Source of the DNA: Psychrobacter sp. 4Bb
Lineage (GTDB): Bacteria; Pseudomonadota; Gammaproteobacteria; Pseudomonadales; Moraxellaceae
DNA: 42,064 nt
Direction: 5' to 3'
Assembly (NCBI RefSeq): GCF_002836735.1
Contig: NZ_PJAS01000070.1
Location: 1-42,064, forward strand
The notes beneath the pieces are model-generated. The model was not told the origin of the DNA. It made no database searches and was given only the letters and a program-made list of their open reading frames with translations. Position 1 is the stretch's first letter. The number at the start of each line of letters is the position of its first letter. Both the position numbers and the translations under genes were made by a program. Positions 1 through 9,612 of the stretch are shown here, piece by piece.

Positions 1-12
1 CTGTTATAATTT

Positions 13-30
13 GGCTCAGTGCGTTGAGCC
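13..30 (+). terminator. Short hairpin at left edge
   Basis: GGCTCA and TGAGCC form a perfect 6-bp stem around a 6-nt loop. It is followed by TTGTTAT, a poor U-tract. It may end a gene lying left of the window. No gene is supported in 1-279. Confidence 0.3.
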
Positions 31-189
31 TTGTTATGATGTCTGGTTTATAGACTTTTGTAGACAGAAAGTATTAACGAAACAACTAGTTACTTAATTA
101 TTTACAATAATAACGTATTCGCGATAAAGTGGAATCACTTAAGAGCAATGAATATTTATTTAGATACGTTTTATAAAGAAAACACCTTA

Positions 190-216
190 TTGTATCTACC
201 TTTTAGCCATTATAAT
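190..216 (+). promoter_or_regulatory. Possible hfq promoter
   Basis: A perfect -10 TATAAT lies at 211-216. A TTGTAT -35 candidate at 190-195 leaves a spacer of only 15 nt, which is short. The start site would then be about 60 nt upstream of the hfq ATG. The call is tentative. Confidence 0.3.
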
Positions 217-279
217 TAAATTAACACTTAAAATAATTGGCACTCAAAACATAACTATATAATATTTAGGAGAGATTTC

Positions 280-807
280 ATGTCAAAAGGACAAACTTTA
301 CAAGATCCGTTCTTGAACTCGCTGCGCAAAGACCGCATTCCTGTCTCTATTTTTTTGGTAAATGGTATTAAATTACAAGGCCAAATTGAATCATTTGATC
401 AATATGTTGTTCTCCTGAAAAACACAGTGAGCCAAATGGTATATAAGCATGCCATTTCAACAGTCGTGCCAGCACGTAACCCGCGTAGTAGTACGACGAC
501 AGGTACAAGTGCTCAGCCTCAAAGCGCAGCACCGACTGGATATCAAGGCGGTGGCTTTGAACGTGGTAGTAATCCTGCTGCTGGTGGCTTTGAAGAGCGC
601 GGATTTGCATCGAGTCGTAGTGGATTTAATCGCGGTGGTTTTAGCCAAGGTCAAGATCGTGGTTTTGAACGCGGTAGTTTCGGTCAAGGTCAAGAGCGCG
701 GGTTTGAGCGTGGTGGCTTCGGCCAAGATCGTGGGTTTGATGCCACGGTAGATAACACCGGCTTTGAAGATAAGCCAAACGACGGTTCTAATGATAGCAA
801 TAGCTAA
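280..807 (+). CDS. hfq: RNA chaperone Hfq with long Gly-rich C-terminal tail
   Basis: Hfq is a hexameric Sm-like protein that pairs small RNAs with mRNAs. Residues 1-66 form the Sm core, aligning without gaps to the E. coli protein from memory. Gln8, Asp9 and the rim residues R16/K17/R19 are present, as are the Sm1 stretch [14 protein letters not shown] and the Sm2 motif YKHAIS. Residues 70-175 form a low-complexity tail with repeated GFERG, GGF and GQ(D/E)RGF units, so the protein is 175 aa against about 100 in E. coli. Long Gly-rich tails are known in Acinetobacter Hfq. The start is supported by AGGAG at 268-272, 7 nt before the ATG. A terminator follows, so the gene looks monocistronic or is the last of its operon. 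Confidence 0.97.
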   Translation: MSKGQTLQDPFLNSLRKDRIPVSIFLVNGIKLQGQIESFDQYVVLLKNTVSQMVYKHAISTVVPARNPRSSTTTGTSAQPQSAAPTGYQGGGFERGSNPAAGGFEERGFASSRSGFNRGGFSQGQDRGFERGSFGQGQERGFERGGFGQDRGFDATVDNTGFEDKPNDGSNDSNS

Positions 808-866
808 CGTATTGAATTAATCGAGCGTGTTGTCTGAAAAAACATTAAGACATGATTTATTCGTTT

Positions 867-896
867 AAAACCTGCTAATAATAGTGGGTTTTTTTT
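867..896 (+). terminator. Rho-independent terminator after hfq
   Basis: A 10-bp stem (AAAACCTGCT with AGTGGGTTTT, two G-T pairs) closes an AATAAT loop and runs into eight T residues. It lies 60 nt after the hfq stop. Confidence 0.75.
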
Positions 897-1027
897 GTAT
901 AGATAGCAGCAAGCTCTTTTATTCCGTATGCAGCACTATATTAGTGTAGATTTTGTAGACTATTACTAATATGAAACATAGTGTAGTAAAATAGCGTATT
1001 GATTCATTATAAAAATAGAGCGGATTC

Positions 1028-2020
1028 ATGAGTGATACCAAAAACAACTTAACCCATGAGCAATTTATTACCACTGCTATAGAGGCTATTAATACCGAAA
1101 TATCTGCGTTAGCACTGCTAACAGAGCAGATTGACGACAGATTTGCACAAGCATGTGACATCATTTTGACTTGTAAGGGTCGAGTGGTAGTCACGGGCAT
1201 GGGTAAATCAGGGCTGATTGGACGCAAGATTGCAGCGACCTTTGCCTCAACTGGTACGCCTGCTTTTTTTATGCATCCTGGTGAAGCGGGGCATGGTGAT
1301 TTGGGGATGCTTGTGAAAGGTGATGTGCTGCTTGCTATTTCAAACTCAGGTGAGTCAGATGAAATCAAGATGCTACTGCCAGTTGTTAAACATCTAAATA
1401 TCCCTCTTATCAGTATCAGTCGTGATAAGCGCGGTATGCTACCACGAGCAGCTGACATTGTATTAACGCTTGGTCAGTCGCAGGAGGCGTGTCCACTTAA
1501 TCTAGCGCCTACCTCCAGTACGACGGCTACTTTAGCGCTCGGAGATGCGTTAGCGGTTGCTTTAGTACATGCACGTAATTTTACTTCTGAAGATTTTGCA
1601 TTATCGCATCCTGCTGGTGCCTTGGGTCGTCAGCTATTGACGCGTGTCGAAGATTTGATGCATACCAATTCAGAAGACTTGCCTTTGATTCATCAGCAGG
1701 CCCCATTGCAACAAGCTTTGTTTACCATGTCTGCCGGACGATTGGGCATGACCGTAGTGACTGATGATAACAATAAGGTCGTCGGTGTGTTCACAGATGG
1801 TGACTTACGCCGAGGGTTAGAAAAAGGCATCGATCTACAAACGCCAATGCATGAAGTGATGGTCAGCAATCCACGCCATATTAGTAAAACGATGCGTGCG
1901 TCAGATGCGCTAAGTGTTATGAATGAAAGTGGTATTAGTCAGTTATTGATCATTGATAATGAAGATCGTTTAGAAGCTATTATTACCGTGCATGATTTGC
2001 TACAAGCTGGGGTCAAATAA
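1028..2020 (+). CDS. kdsD: Arabinose-5-phosphate isomerase KdsD
   Basis: This enzyme converts ribulose-5-phosphate to arabinose-5-phosphate, the first step of KDO synthesis for LPS. The 330 aa match the usual 328. An N-terminal SIS domain (about 45-175) contains VVVTGMGKSGLIGRK and AISNSGESDE. The LSHPAGALGRQLL segment near residue 197 carries the conserved histidine. Two CBS domains occupy about 207-330. The gene is the first of kdsD-kdsC-lptC-lptA-lptB, a conserved gammaproteobacterial order. The gap to kdsC is 77 nt, so a second promoter there is possible. The ribosome site is weak. Confidence 0.95.
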   Translation: MSDTKNNLTHEQFITTAIEAINTEISALALLTEQIDDRFAQACDIILTCKGRVVVTGMGKSGLIGRKIAATFASTGTPAFFMHPGEAGHGDLGMLVKGDVLLAISNSGESDEIKMLLPVVKHLNIPLISISRDKRGMLPRAADIVLTLGQSQEACPLNLAPTSSTTATLALGDALAVALVHARNFTSEDFALSHPAGALGRQLLTRVEDLMHTNSEDLPLIHQQAPLQQALFTMSAGRLGMTVVTDDNNKVVGVFTDGDLRRGLEKGIDLQTPMHEVMVSNPRHISKTMRASDALSVMNESGISQLLIIDNEDRLEAIITVHDLLQAGVK

Positions 2021-2097
2021 GGTTTGTGAGTTGCCGTTGAAATAGTTAAGCTATATAGAATAACGCTTCGAAAATAAATATTAAAAAGAGACAAATA

Positions 2098-2664
2098 ATG
2101 CAGGACTTGATACAGAAAGCCGGACAAGTAAAACTATTGGTCATGGATGTTGATGGTATTTTATCCAATGGTCAAATCATCTATGATGCTAATGGTGTTG
2201 AGACCAAAGCGTTCTCAGTACATGATGGTGTGGGTGTTAAGTCGTTAGCACGCTACGGTATTTTGACAGCCATTATTACCGGCCGTAGTAGTGCGATGGT
2301 GAATAAGCGAGCAGCAGAAATGGGCGTTAACCATGTGGTGCAAGGCCGTGATGATAAATTAATCGCATTAAACGAGCTGCTATCATCTTTAGATCCTGCC
2401 CTGAATATCACTGCTGCCGACTGTGCCTATATGGGCGATGATTTACCGGATATCAAAGCAATGCAAACAGTAGGATTCGCGGCAACCGTACCTAACGCGC
2501 ATGCTGAAGTTATCAAGCGCAGTGACATGGTAACGACTCGTGCTGGCGGTACTGGTGCAGTGCGCGAGATATGTGACCTTATTTTAAAAGGTCATGGACA
2601 TTATCAAGACTTTATCGCGCATTACACGCTTGATGAGGCGCAAACTCAGGATAACCAGTCGTGA
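2098..2664 (+). CDS. kdsC: KDO-8-phosphate phosphatase KdsC
   Basis: KdsC is a HAD-superfamily phosphatase that removes phosphate from KDO-8-phosphate in the cytoplasm. The catalytic DxD is D17/D19 in VMDVDGILSNG. The metal-binding MGDDLPDI lies at about 111-118. Its 188 aa equal the E. coli protein. It is a C0-type HAD with no cap domain. Its stop overlaps the lptC start by four bases (GTGA), implying translational coupling. Confidence 0.95.
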   Translation: MQDLIQKAGQVKLLVMDVDGILSNGQIIYDANGVETKAFSVHDGVGVKSLARYGILTAIITGRSSAMVNKRAAEMGVNHVVQGRDDKLIALNELLSSLDPALNITAADCAYMGDDLPDIKAMQTVGFAATVPNAHAEVIKRSDMVTTRAGGTGAVREICDLILKGHGHYQDFIAHYTLDEAQTQDNQS

Positions 2665-3245
2665 ATACACGTGTCTTAATTGTATTAGCCTTAATTATTG
2701 CTGGTATCGCAGGTTGGTTTTTTCAGCAGCAAGGCGACGTAACGCCGCCAGTCAATATTGAAACAACAGATGTCGATTATGAAGCCACTGATATCAAAGC
2801 CGTGCAGACCAATGAACAAGGTGAAACCGAATACGAGCTTACCGCTGAGTCTTTGACGCATAATCCTGAGACCAATCAGGATGAAATGTCAGGCATTACC
2901 ATGAATTGGGAACCATCTGCAGAGCAACGCTATCGTATTCAGGCGGCCAGTGCAGCCATCAGTCAACAGACAGGGGAGCTCAGTTTATCAGGTGGATTTA
3001 CACTGGTGAGCGAAGGCAATAAGAGTACCCCTGATATCGAACCGATAAAAGTGACTGGTAGTACGCTAAAAGGTAATACGAAATCAGGCAAAGTATACAG
3101 TGACGCGCCTGTGAAAATCGAACAAGGTATGAATCGATTTGAAGCCTCTAGTATGACTGCCAATCTTGAGACGGGTGAGTATGAATTTGGCCAAGTGGCT
3201 GTTGCCTTTTCTCCATCTGAACGCCAAGATAAAGCATTATTTTAA
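2661..3245 (+). CDS. lptC: LPS export protein LptC
   Basis: LptC is the bitopic inner-membrane protein that passes LPS from LptB2FG to LptA. One N-terminal transmembrane helix (about residues 5-21) precedes a periplasmic beta-jellyroll (about 45-185). Sequence identity in this family is low, so the call rests on length (194 aa, E. coli 191), topology and the position between kdsC and lptA. The start is GTG, overlapping the kdsC stop. The protein begins MNTRVLIV. Confidence 0.9.
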   Translation: MNTRVLIVLALIIAGIAGWFFQQQGDVTPPVNIETTDVDYEATDIKAVQTNEQGETEYELTAESLTHNPETNQDEMSGITMNWEPSAEQRYRIQAASAAISQQTGELSLSGGFTLVSEGNKSTPDIEPIKVTGSTLKGNTKSGKVYSDAPVKIEQGMNRFEASSMTANLETGEYEFGQVAVAFSPSERQDKALF

Positions 3246-3334
3246 TCAAAGTATTTCTTATTTACTGTGTTAAAAAATAGCAGCTAGCATAAAGTTTGCA
3301 AATCCTACCACCTATTATGAAATGAGTTATTTAT

Positions 3335-3892
3335 ATGAAACTTAAATTTTTGCCTACTTTACGCGCATCATCACTCTGCTTGCACAAATTGCGCGCACTG
3401 CCAATGGTGATGTTATTGGCGCTACCGCTATATAGTCATGCATTGCCATCAGATTCTAATCAGCAGATCAAATTGCTAGCGGATAAAGCCACTTATAGTG
3501 AGCGTACCGGCGTGACCAGTTATGCAGGTAATGTCATTATTACTCAAGGTACGTTTAAGATGACGGCCGACAATATCACGGTCAATCTATCTCAGCAGCG
3601 TAGCATTAACTCAGCGGTAGCAACTGGCCGTCCAGCGACTATGCAGCAAGTAGTCACACAAGAGAAAGGCTTGGCAAAAGGGCAGGCTAATAAAATTGAC
3701 TACAACGCAGTGTCTGGGATTATTACACTAACTGGTAATGCAAAACTGGTTCAGAATGGTGCAAGCTTTGCTGGTAATGTTATCCGTTATAGCCTAAAAG
3801 CAGGTGATGTTGAAGCAACCGCTGGTGGCAATCAGCGCGTTGAATTGGTATTCCCGCCTAATAACGGTACAAACCAAAGTGGCGTACGTTAA
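3335..3892 (+). CDS. lptA: Periplasmic LPS bridge protein LptA
   Basis: LptA forms the periplasmic bridge carrying LPS from LptC to LptD. Residues 1-36 look like a signal peptide with a long positive region and an LPMVMLLALPLYSHA core. The remainder is an OstA-type beta-jellyroll containing ADKATYSERTGVTSYAGNV and a GNAKLVQNG repeat-like strand. The 185 aa match E. coli (185). It sits between lptC and lptB. The 89-nt gap before it and the 74-nt gap after hold no clear terminator, so cotranscription is likely. Confidence 0.92.
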   Translation: MKLKFLPTLRASSLCLHKLRALPMVMLLALPLYSHALPSDSNQQIKLLADKATYSERTGVTSYAGNVIITQGTFKMTADNITVNLSQQRSINSAVATGRPATMQQVVTQEKGLAKGQANKIDYNAVSGIITLTGNAKLVQNGASFAGNVIRYSLKAGDVEATAGGNQRVELVFPPNNGTNQSGVR

Positions 3893-3966
3893 TCCAAATA
3901 AACAGGCTATGAGTAAATAAGTCTGCCTTTAGCAATGCTTAAATTTTGTGAAAGTAAGAGTAAGTT

Positions 3967-4746
3967 ATGAGCGATGATAAAAATCTAGACCTATCGGCAT
4001 CAAATACCAATACGGCGCCTGTCGCTCGATTGACTATGCAAAATTTAGGCAAGCGCTATGGAAAGCGTTGGGTAGTCAAAGACGTTTCATTTTCTGTCGA
4101 ACAGGGTCAAGTCGTCGGACTGTTGGGGCCTAATGGTGCTGGTAAAACGACTAGCTTCTATATGGTGGTGGGACTGGTCAATATGGATAAGGGCCGTGTT
4201 ACGCTAGGTAAAATGGACTTATCTAAATACGCAATGCACGAGCGTGCGCGTGCGGGTATCGGTTATCTACCACAAGAAGCATCAATCTTTCGTAAACTGT
4301 CTATTGAGGATAATATCTTAGCTATCCTACAGACTCGTACAGAATTAAGTAAAGCTGAACAGCATCAAGAACTTGAAAAGTTGATTGGCGAGTTCCATTT
4401 AGAACATGTGCGCAAGTCTCAGGGTATGAGCGTGTCAGGCGGTGAGCGTCGTCGCTGTGAGATTGCGCGAGCATTGGCCGCTGATCCTAAGTTTATCTTA
4501 TTGGATGAACCTTTTGCAGGGGTAGATCCTATCTCTGTCGGCGATATCAAAGACGTTATTTTGACGCTTAAAAATCGCGGCATTGGCGTTTTAATCACTG
4601 ATCATAATGTTCGAGATACATTGGCGATTTGTGAAAAGGCTTATATCGTATCAGAAGGCGCTATCATTGCAGAAGGCACTTCGGCTGAAGTGTTAGAAAA
4701 TGATTTAGTGAAATCCGTTTATCTAGGTAAAGACTTTCAAGTATAA
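3967..4746 (+). CDS. lptB: LPS export ABC transporter ATPase LptB
   Basis: LptB is the cytoplasmic ATPase that powers LPS extraction through LptFG. Walker A is [10 protein letters not shown] (about 54-63), the ABC signature SGGERRRCE (about 157-165), Walker [11 protein letters not shown] (about 176-185) and the switch histidine lies in ITDHNV (about 211-216). At 259 aa it is slightly longer than E. coli LptB (241) because of an N-terminal extension of about 20 residues before [14 protein letters not shown]. In many relatives rpoN follows. Here a 392-nt gap and radA follow instead. Confidence 0.96.
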   Translation: MSDDKNLDLSASNTNTAPVARLTMQNLGKRYGKRWVVKDVSFSVEQGQVVGLLGPNGAGKTTSFYMVVGLVNMDKGRVTLGKMDLSKYAMHERARAGIGYLPQEASIFRKLSIEDNILAILQTRTELSKAEQHQELEKLIGEFHLEHVRKSQGMSVSGGERRRCEIARALAADPKFILLDEPFAGVDPISVGDIKDVILTLKNRGIGVLITDHNVRDTLAICEKAYIVSEGAIIAEGTSAEVLENDLVKSVYLGKDFQV

Positions 4747-5138
4747 GTGAGAGCGTTAAGTTGCTTATCTCATACTCTATTTTATATAGTGCACTCAGAA
4801 CAAAAAGATGCCGTTAAAGTAGAGTTGTGCTGGCATAGGTTTTCCTTACTTCCTCTGCATTTTGCCTTCAAAACGCTGCGTAAAGTTATACTAACAACTT
4901 TATATTTTCTAATTAACTAATAGAGCTGGTTAACACTATTCTATATAGAGCCTGTAAGCCAGTTACTACTTATATCTACAATTAACATCTCTACAATTAA
5001 TATCATCCTCTTTCAAGTACAGCTTGTAAAACTAAAGGCTGACTTATCATGACAAATATTTTTGAATCAGCGCTTATAAAGCGTGACATTATTACCTTCA
5101 TTATTCTCGATTGATCCTCTGAATAAGGCTTATAAGCT
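4747..5138. other. Intergenic gap lptB-radA
   Basis: This 392-nt AT-rich spacer has no convincing gene or terminator. It contains a 21-codon open frame at 5050-5115 (starting MTNIFES) preceded by AAAGG. It also has a small dyad CGCTT-ATA-AAGCG at 5071-5083. Neither is strong enough to call. The radA promoter is presumably inside. Confidence 0.4.
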
Positions 5139-6575
5139 ATGGCAAAAAATAAAAGCAGCTATGTCTGTCAGCATTGTGGCGCGCATTTTGGTAAATGGGC
5201 TGGACAGTGTACGGATTGCGGGGAATGGAATAGCTTGGTCGAAGCCCCAAATGTCAGCATGCCACATCACAATAAGAGCATTGCTAAGCCCAATAACGCT
5301 AGAGCTGCTACTCGTGGTACCAGTGCGCCAGCTGGTAACTATTCCGGTACTCACAGTGCTGTCATGCCGCTTAACGCAGTAAGTGTGACGCTCGACACAC
5401 GCCTACCAACCGGTATCAGTGAGTTTGATCGCGTACTTGGCGGCGGCCTAGTGGCGGGTTCTGTGGTGCTGATCGGTGGTGATCCAGGTATTGGTAAGTC
5501 AACTATCTTGCTGCAAACCGCGACCAATATGGCACGGGCGGATTCACTAGCAGGTAGTGCGTTATACGTGACGGGTGAAGAGTCACTTGCACAGGTGGCC
5601 ATGCGAGCCAAACGTTTAGACTTGCCTGCTGATAGACTGCGTGTACTGGCCGAAACTAACGTAGAAACTATCTGTGCTGCATTAACGCAAGAGCAGCCAG
5701 CCATTGCTATTATTGATTCTATTCAGACTATTTATACGGATGCTATTAACTCTGCACCAGGTGGTGTCAGTCAGATTAGAGAGTCTGCAGCGATTTTGAC
5801 GCGTTATGCTAAGCAAACGGGAACGGCACTATTTTTAGTAGGACATGTAACCAAAGAAGGTACGCTAGCTGGTCCGCGAGTATTAGAGCATATGGTTGAT
5901 ACGGTACTTTATTTTGAAGGCCAGTCTGACTCGCGTTTTCGTATGATTCGTGCGGTCAAGAATCGCTTTGGTGCGGTTAATGAACTAGGCATCTTTGGTA
6001 TGACTGATATGGGGCTCAAAGAAGTCGCCAATCCATCAGCGATATTTTTAAGTCGTTACGATAAACCTGTTGCTGGATCTGTGGTGATGGTCAGCCGTGA
6101 AGGTACAAGGCCGTTATTAGTAGAAGTGCAGGCCTTGGTCGATGATTCACAAGGTTCGCCTAGAAGAATGGCGCTAGGTTTAGACTTCCAGCGTTTATCC
6201 ATGCTACTAGCGGTGATGCATCGCCACGGCGGAATACATACCAGTGGACAAGATGTCTATGTCAACGTCGTTGGTGGCGTCAAAGTCATAGAGACAGGAT
6301 CTGATTTGGCTGTACTGTTGGCTTGTGCTTCAAGTATCAAAGAGAGAGCGTTACCATCTTCATTAGCCGTATTCGGCGAAGTAGGTCTATCAGGTGAGAT
6401 ACGCCCAGTACCTAATGGACAAGAGCGCCTGAAGGAAGCGATGAAACATGGGTTTAAGCATGCCATCATTCCAAAGGCCAATGCACCTGCTAAGGATGCG
6501 TCTCAGTTTAAAGGTATCAACGTGATTGCTGTTGAGCGTCTGGATGATGCTATCGAAAGTGCATTTGAGTTATAA
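5139..6575 (+). CDS. radA: DNA repair protein RadA
   Basis: RadA is a RecA-like ATPase that drives branch migration of recombination intermediates. An N-terminal C4 zinc finger (C10, C13, C24, C27) comes first, followed by the RecA core. Walker A is GGDPGIGKST (about 113-122) and the RadA-specific KNRFG motif is near residue 273. A C-terminal Lon-like domain (about 300-478) contains DVYVNVVGG and GEVGLSGEIRPV. The 478 aa compare with 460 in E. coli, the excess lying in the linker at about 45-85. AAGG lies shortly before the ATG. It stands alone and is convergent with the RlpA-like gene. Confidence 0.96.
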   Translation: MAKNKSSYVCQHCGAHFGKWAGQCTDCGEWNSLVEAPNVSMPHHNKSIAKPNNARAATRGTSAPAGNYSGTHSAVMPLNAVSVTLDTRLPTGISEFDRVLGGGLVAGSVVLIGGDPGIGKSTILLQTATNMARADSLAGSALYVTGEESLAQVAMRAKRLDLPADRLRVLAETNVETICAALTQEQPAIAIIDSIQTIYTDAINSAPGGVSQIRESAAILTRYAKQTGTALFLVGHVTKEGTLAGPRVLEHMVDTVLYFEGQSDSRFRMIRAVKNRFGAVNELGIFGMTDMGLKEVANPSAIFLSRYDKPVAGSVVMVSREGTRPLLVEVQALVDDSQGSPRRMALGLDFQRLSMLLAVMHRHGGIHTSGQDVYVNVVGGVKVIETGSDLAVLLACASSIKERALPSSLAVFGEVGLSGEIRPVPNGQERLKEAMKHGFKHAIIPKANAPAKDASQFKGINVIAVERLDDAIESAFEL

Positions 6576-6652
6576 GGTATATAGAACTAATAGTACTTCG
6601 TTTTAAGTAGCTTAGTCGCTACTATGAGCCTAGAGCGATCAATATAGACCAT

Positions 6653-6689
6653 AAAAAACGCCTAACCAATGATTAGTTAGGCGTTTTTT
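6653..6689. terminator. Bidirectional terminator radA / rlpA-like gene
   Basis: A perfect 14-bp stem (six A, then CGCCTAAC, pairing with GTTAGGCG and six T) surrounds a 9-nt loop. It has a U-tract on both strands and lies between convergent genes. Confidence 0.88.
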
Positions 6690-6737
6690 GCTATATAGGC
6701 TAGTAATATTATTGGTCTTTAAAACTGATACCTAGAA

Positions 6738-7352
6738 TTAAGGTCCTGCAACACGCTCAATAGCAACGTTACCCACGCCTTTGCTCGTAATACCGAGTTT
6801 TTTGGCAGCACCATAAGACAAATCTAACACACGATTACCATGGAATGGGCCGCGATCGTTCACTTTTACCACGACACTTTTACCATTGGTTTTGTTAGTA
6901 ACTTTGACATAGCAGTTCAACGGCAATGAGCGATGCGCTGCAGTTAAACCGTTCATGTCAAAAGTTTCGCCACTGGCAGTCTTGCGACCATGAAACTTAC
7001 GACCATACCAAGACGCAAGACCAGTCTGCTTAAATTTGCTGACAGAGTTAGAGGCAACAGCTGTTAGGCGCTCTAATACATCTTCATCATTGGTAACTTG
7101 TGTCGTATCATTGGCTAACAATGAGCTACTAAGTGCCAATGAAGTCGGCTGACGGGCTGACTTTACCAAACTTGATGCGCCATCATGTTGACGGCTTAAC
7201 TCACCAAGTACACGGTCAATGTGGGAGGCGTTATCTTGCGAAATCATAGCAAGTGTGGTCTTTGCTTCTACAGCATTTGCATTGGTAGCGACTGCAGAGC
7301 CAGCAAATAACATTGCTGACATTGTAAGTAAACCAGATAAACGCTTGTTCAT
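6738..7352 (-). CDS. rlpA: Septal ring lytic transglycosylase RlpA family (DPBB domain)
   Basis: RlpA proteins are secreted double-psi beta-barrel lytic transglycosylases acting on denuded peptidoglycan. Residues 1-29 form a signal peptide (core LLTMSAMLFAGSAVA). The DPBB domain (about 110-204) holds GLASWYGRKFHGRKTASGE, with the family's acidic residues in SGETFD and the histidine in TAAH, then VVVKVNDRGPF. There is no lipobox cysteine and no SPOR domain, so unlike E. coli RlpA it should be a soluble periplasmic or secreted form. The first half after the signal is non-conserved linker. The family call is firm, but orthology to septal RlpA is less so. Confidence 0.85.
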   Translation of the reverse strand: MNKRLSGLLTMSAMLFAGSAVATNANAVEAKTTLAMISQDNASHIDRVLGELSRQHDGASSLVKSARQPTSLALSSSLLANDTTQVTNDEDVLERLTAVASNSVSKFKQTGLASWYGRKFHGRKTASGETFDMNGLTAAHRSLPLNCYVKVTNKTNGKSVVVKVNDRGPFHGNRVLDLSYGAAKKLGITSKGVGNVAIERVAGP

Positions 7353-8185
7353 AAATACCTCTATAACTTATACATCAAAACCTAACTCTAAATATTTTAG
7401 ATTGAGCATGGCATTAATCTCTTATTTTCATATTGATTAATGAGTGGCTCTTATAGATATTAATATATGGTAATTTTTCATTTCATTATCATCAGTGTTC
7501 AGCAGAAATAGAGCTAAAGTGACTGATGATACGCTCAAATGATAGTTAGCGATAAGCATTGAATACAAAGTCCAAAATCAGGACTAAGTGACAATGTCAC
7601 TATATGTTGTATTTACATGATGTGCGATCTACAAACTTCTTTAGAGTGCTACGTTAATAAAAGGTTCAGAGGACATCGCGTATCGCTTTGTTATCAAACC
7701 GTTAATTAAGTAGTGTATTTGAAAGTCTGGAATCTACAAGATGCTAACTATACGGCTACGCTACAACCTAAATATATTTAAATGCAAAGTTTATTAGTAG
7801 CTATGTACGGGTTATGTATCAGAGTACAGTAAAACGAGGTTAACGCAATTTTTTGTAAAAAACAAGGAATAAAATCTTTCTGAACTTATAGGCGATTAAC
7901 TCATATTGAAAATCATGTCTATTTACTATTAAAAATAAGAGGCACTAAAACGAACAATTATTTCGGATTTGTAACTATTCTAGTGATTGATATGAACATA
8001 CATTATATGAAGACCATTAAAATAAAAAAGCCACAGCGCTCAGAATAAAACTTTTCTTCACGCTATGGCTCATTGTCTTTTATCAAATCATTTGTAGTAC
8101 AAAACAATTTATCTTAATGGTACTACCATAATTATTATAACGACTTACTTGAAAGACGAATTATACAGAAAGTATATTATACAAG
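7353..8185. other. 833-nt gap between rlpA-like gene and rodA
   Basis: The spacer is AT-rich, with stops in all frames and no open frame with a good ribosome site. It contains small dyads such as AGTGAC-AAT-GTCACT near 7585-7605, and the rodA terminator at its right end. It must carry the rlpA promoter (minus strand). I see no recognisable RNA gene, though an unannotated small RNA cannot be excluded. Confidence 0.4.
8024..8070 (-). terminator. Terminator after rodA
   Basis: AGCCACAGCG (8029-8038) pairs with CGCTATGGCT (8061-8070) with one mismatch around a 22-nt loop. Read on the minus strand it ends in six T. It lies about 115 nt after the rodA stop. Confidence 0.65.
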
Positions 8186-9328
8186 TTAGCCGGATTTATG
8201 TGTATGGATAGACATGAGTAGGCCAAATCCTGCCATCAAAGTCACGATAGCCGTACCACCATAGCTAATGAATGGTAGTGGAACACCTACGACAGGCAAA
8301 ATGCCGCCAACCATACCGACATTAACGAATATATAAACAAAAAAAGACATAGCGATAGCACCAGCCAACAATCTGCTGTAAACGTCAGGATGGGTGAAAG
8401 CGATATATAAGGCGCGTGACAGAAGGCAAAAGTAAATGAACATCAGTAGCATCACACCGAGTAAACCAAACTCCTCGGAGAAGGCGGCAATAATAAAGTC
8501 AGTATGGCCTTCTGGTAAGAAATGTAAGTGTGATTGCGTGCCTTCTAGATAGCCTTTTCCAGTAAGACCACCAGAACCAATGGCTGTCTTCGATTGAATG
8601 ATGTTCCACCCAGCACCTTGTACATCTGCTTCAGGATTAAGGAGTGTCAATACCCGCGTACGCTGATAGTCGTGGAGTAAAAAATTCCAAGCAAATGCTA
8701 TAAACGGCACAGCCAAAATTACAGCAGCAGAGATTAAACGCCATGAAAGACCTGCTAAGAAAAGCACAAATATGCCGCTAGCAGCGACCAGTAGTGATGT
8801 GCCAAGATCGGGCTCTTTAGCAATTAATAGCACCGGTACAATGATCAATGCTAAGGTAATAGCAATGCTAGATGCTGACGGTGGCAAATCACGCTTAGAC
8901 AAAAACCAAGCACACATCATTGGCATACCAAGCTTCATAAACTCTGAAGGCTGCACACTACCGAACCCAGGCAAATTGATCCAGCGCTGAGCACCCATAC
9001 GTACTTCACCGATAATATCTACCAATACCAATAATATAAGTCCTAAGATATAAAATATGGGCGTAAAAGTACGATAGAGACTGGGCGGTATCTGCGCCAT
9101 GGTAAACATTACCGCGAATGCCACTCCATAACTGACCATTTGGCGAATAACCATACCAATATCTTGGCTGGCGGCGCTGTATAGAATCGTCAGACCAATA
9201 CAACAAACCGTCAATAACAGTAAAGTTAACCATGGGTCGATATGAATACGTTGCCATAGCGTCGGTGCATGACCTTGACCCAAATGATGGCTCTGACGTG
9301 AAAAACGATATTGCGGGTTAGAAGACAT
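8186..9328 (-). CDS. rodA: Rod-shape peptidoglycan glycosyltransferase RodA
   Basis: RodA is a SEDS-family polytopic glycosyltransferase that polymerises lipid II with PBP2 during elongation. The 380 aa (E. coli 370) have about ten hydrophobic segments. Family features include the WINLPGFGSVQPSEFMKLG segment, IAKEPDLGTSLLVA carrying the catalytic-region aspartate, EGHTDFIIAAFSEEFGLLG and a C-terminal PLPFISYGGT. RodA is distinguished from FtsW by the QRWI..GFGSVQPSE segment and length. No mrdA (PBP2) is adjacent in the window. It is divergent from the M15 peptidase gene across 284 nt. Confidence 0.95.
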   Translation of the reverse strand: MSSNPQYRFSRQSHHLGQGHAPTLWQRIHIDPWLTLLLLTVCCIGLTILYSAASQDIGMVIRQMVSYGVAFAVMFTMAQIPPSLYRTFTPIFYILGLILLVLVDIIGEVRMGAQRWINLPGFGSVQPSEFMKLGMPMMCAWFLSKRDLPPSASSIAITLALIIVPVLLIAKEPDLGTSLLVAASGIFVLFLAGLSWRLISAAVILAVPFIAFAWNFLLHDYQRTRVLTLLNPEADVQGAGWNIIQSKTAIGSGGLTGKGYLEGTQSHLHFLPEGHTDFIIAAFSEEFGLLGVMLLMFIYFCLLSRALYIAFTHPDVYSRLLAGAIAMSFFVYIFVNVGMVGGILPVVGVPLPFISYGGTAIVTLMAGFGLLMSIHTHKSG

Positions 9329-9612
9329 AGGCAGAATTTGGCTAACAATTGGTGTAGGAGGGAAGTACTAACTAAATTATCTCATTGTAAATAATGATGA
9401 GAAGCGTACTTAAAAGTACCGACTTTAATAAAAGTATGCGAGCACGCGATGGCTATATAATTCACAAATAATAATAAAGTCACTCAATTATAAAAGTTGT
9501 AAGGATAAGTGTTAATTATCAATATTGGACTTCAAATTAGAAGCGATAGTTTAGCCTGCTTGTTGAAAATTTGATAGTATCGATAAAACGTTTTTAGCGG
9601 TAGTTTATTGCA

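Noticed and set aside
449..751. Val/Leu-rich frames inside hfq on both strands
   Set aside because: They arise from the repetitive Gly-rich tail read in other frames.
919..1458. 179-codon open frame on the minus strand
   Set aside because: It lies almost entirely antisense to kdsD, has no domain and shows shadow-type composition.
5050..5115. 21-codon peptide upstream of radA
   Set aside because: The ribosome-site spacing is long and no attenuator or known leader role fits.
5083..5382. 99-codon frame overlapping the radA start
   Set aside because: Out of frame with radA, no family features, and it would displace the well-supported zinc-finger N-terminus.
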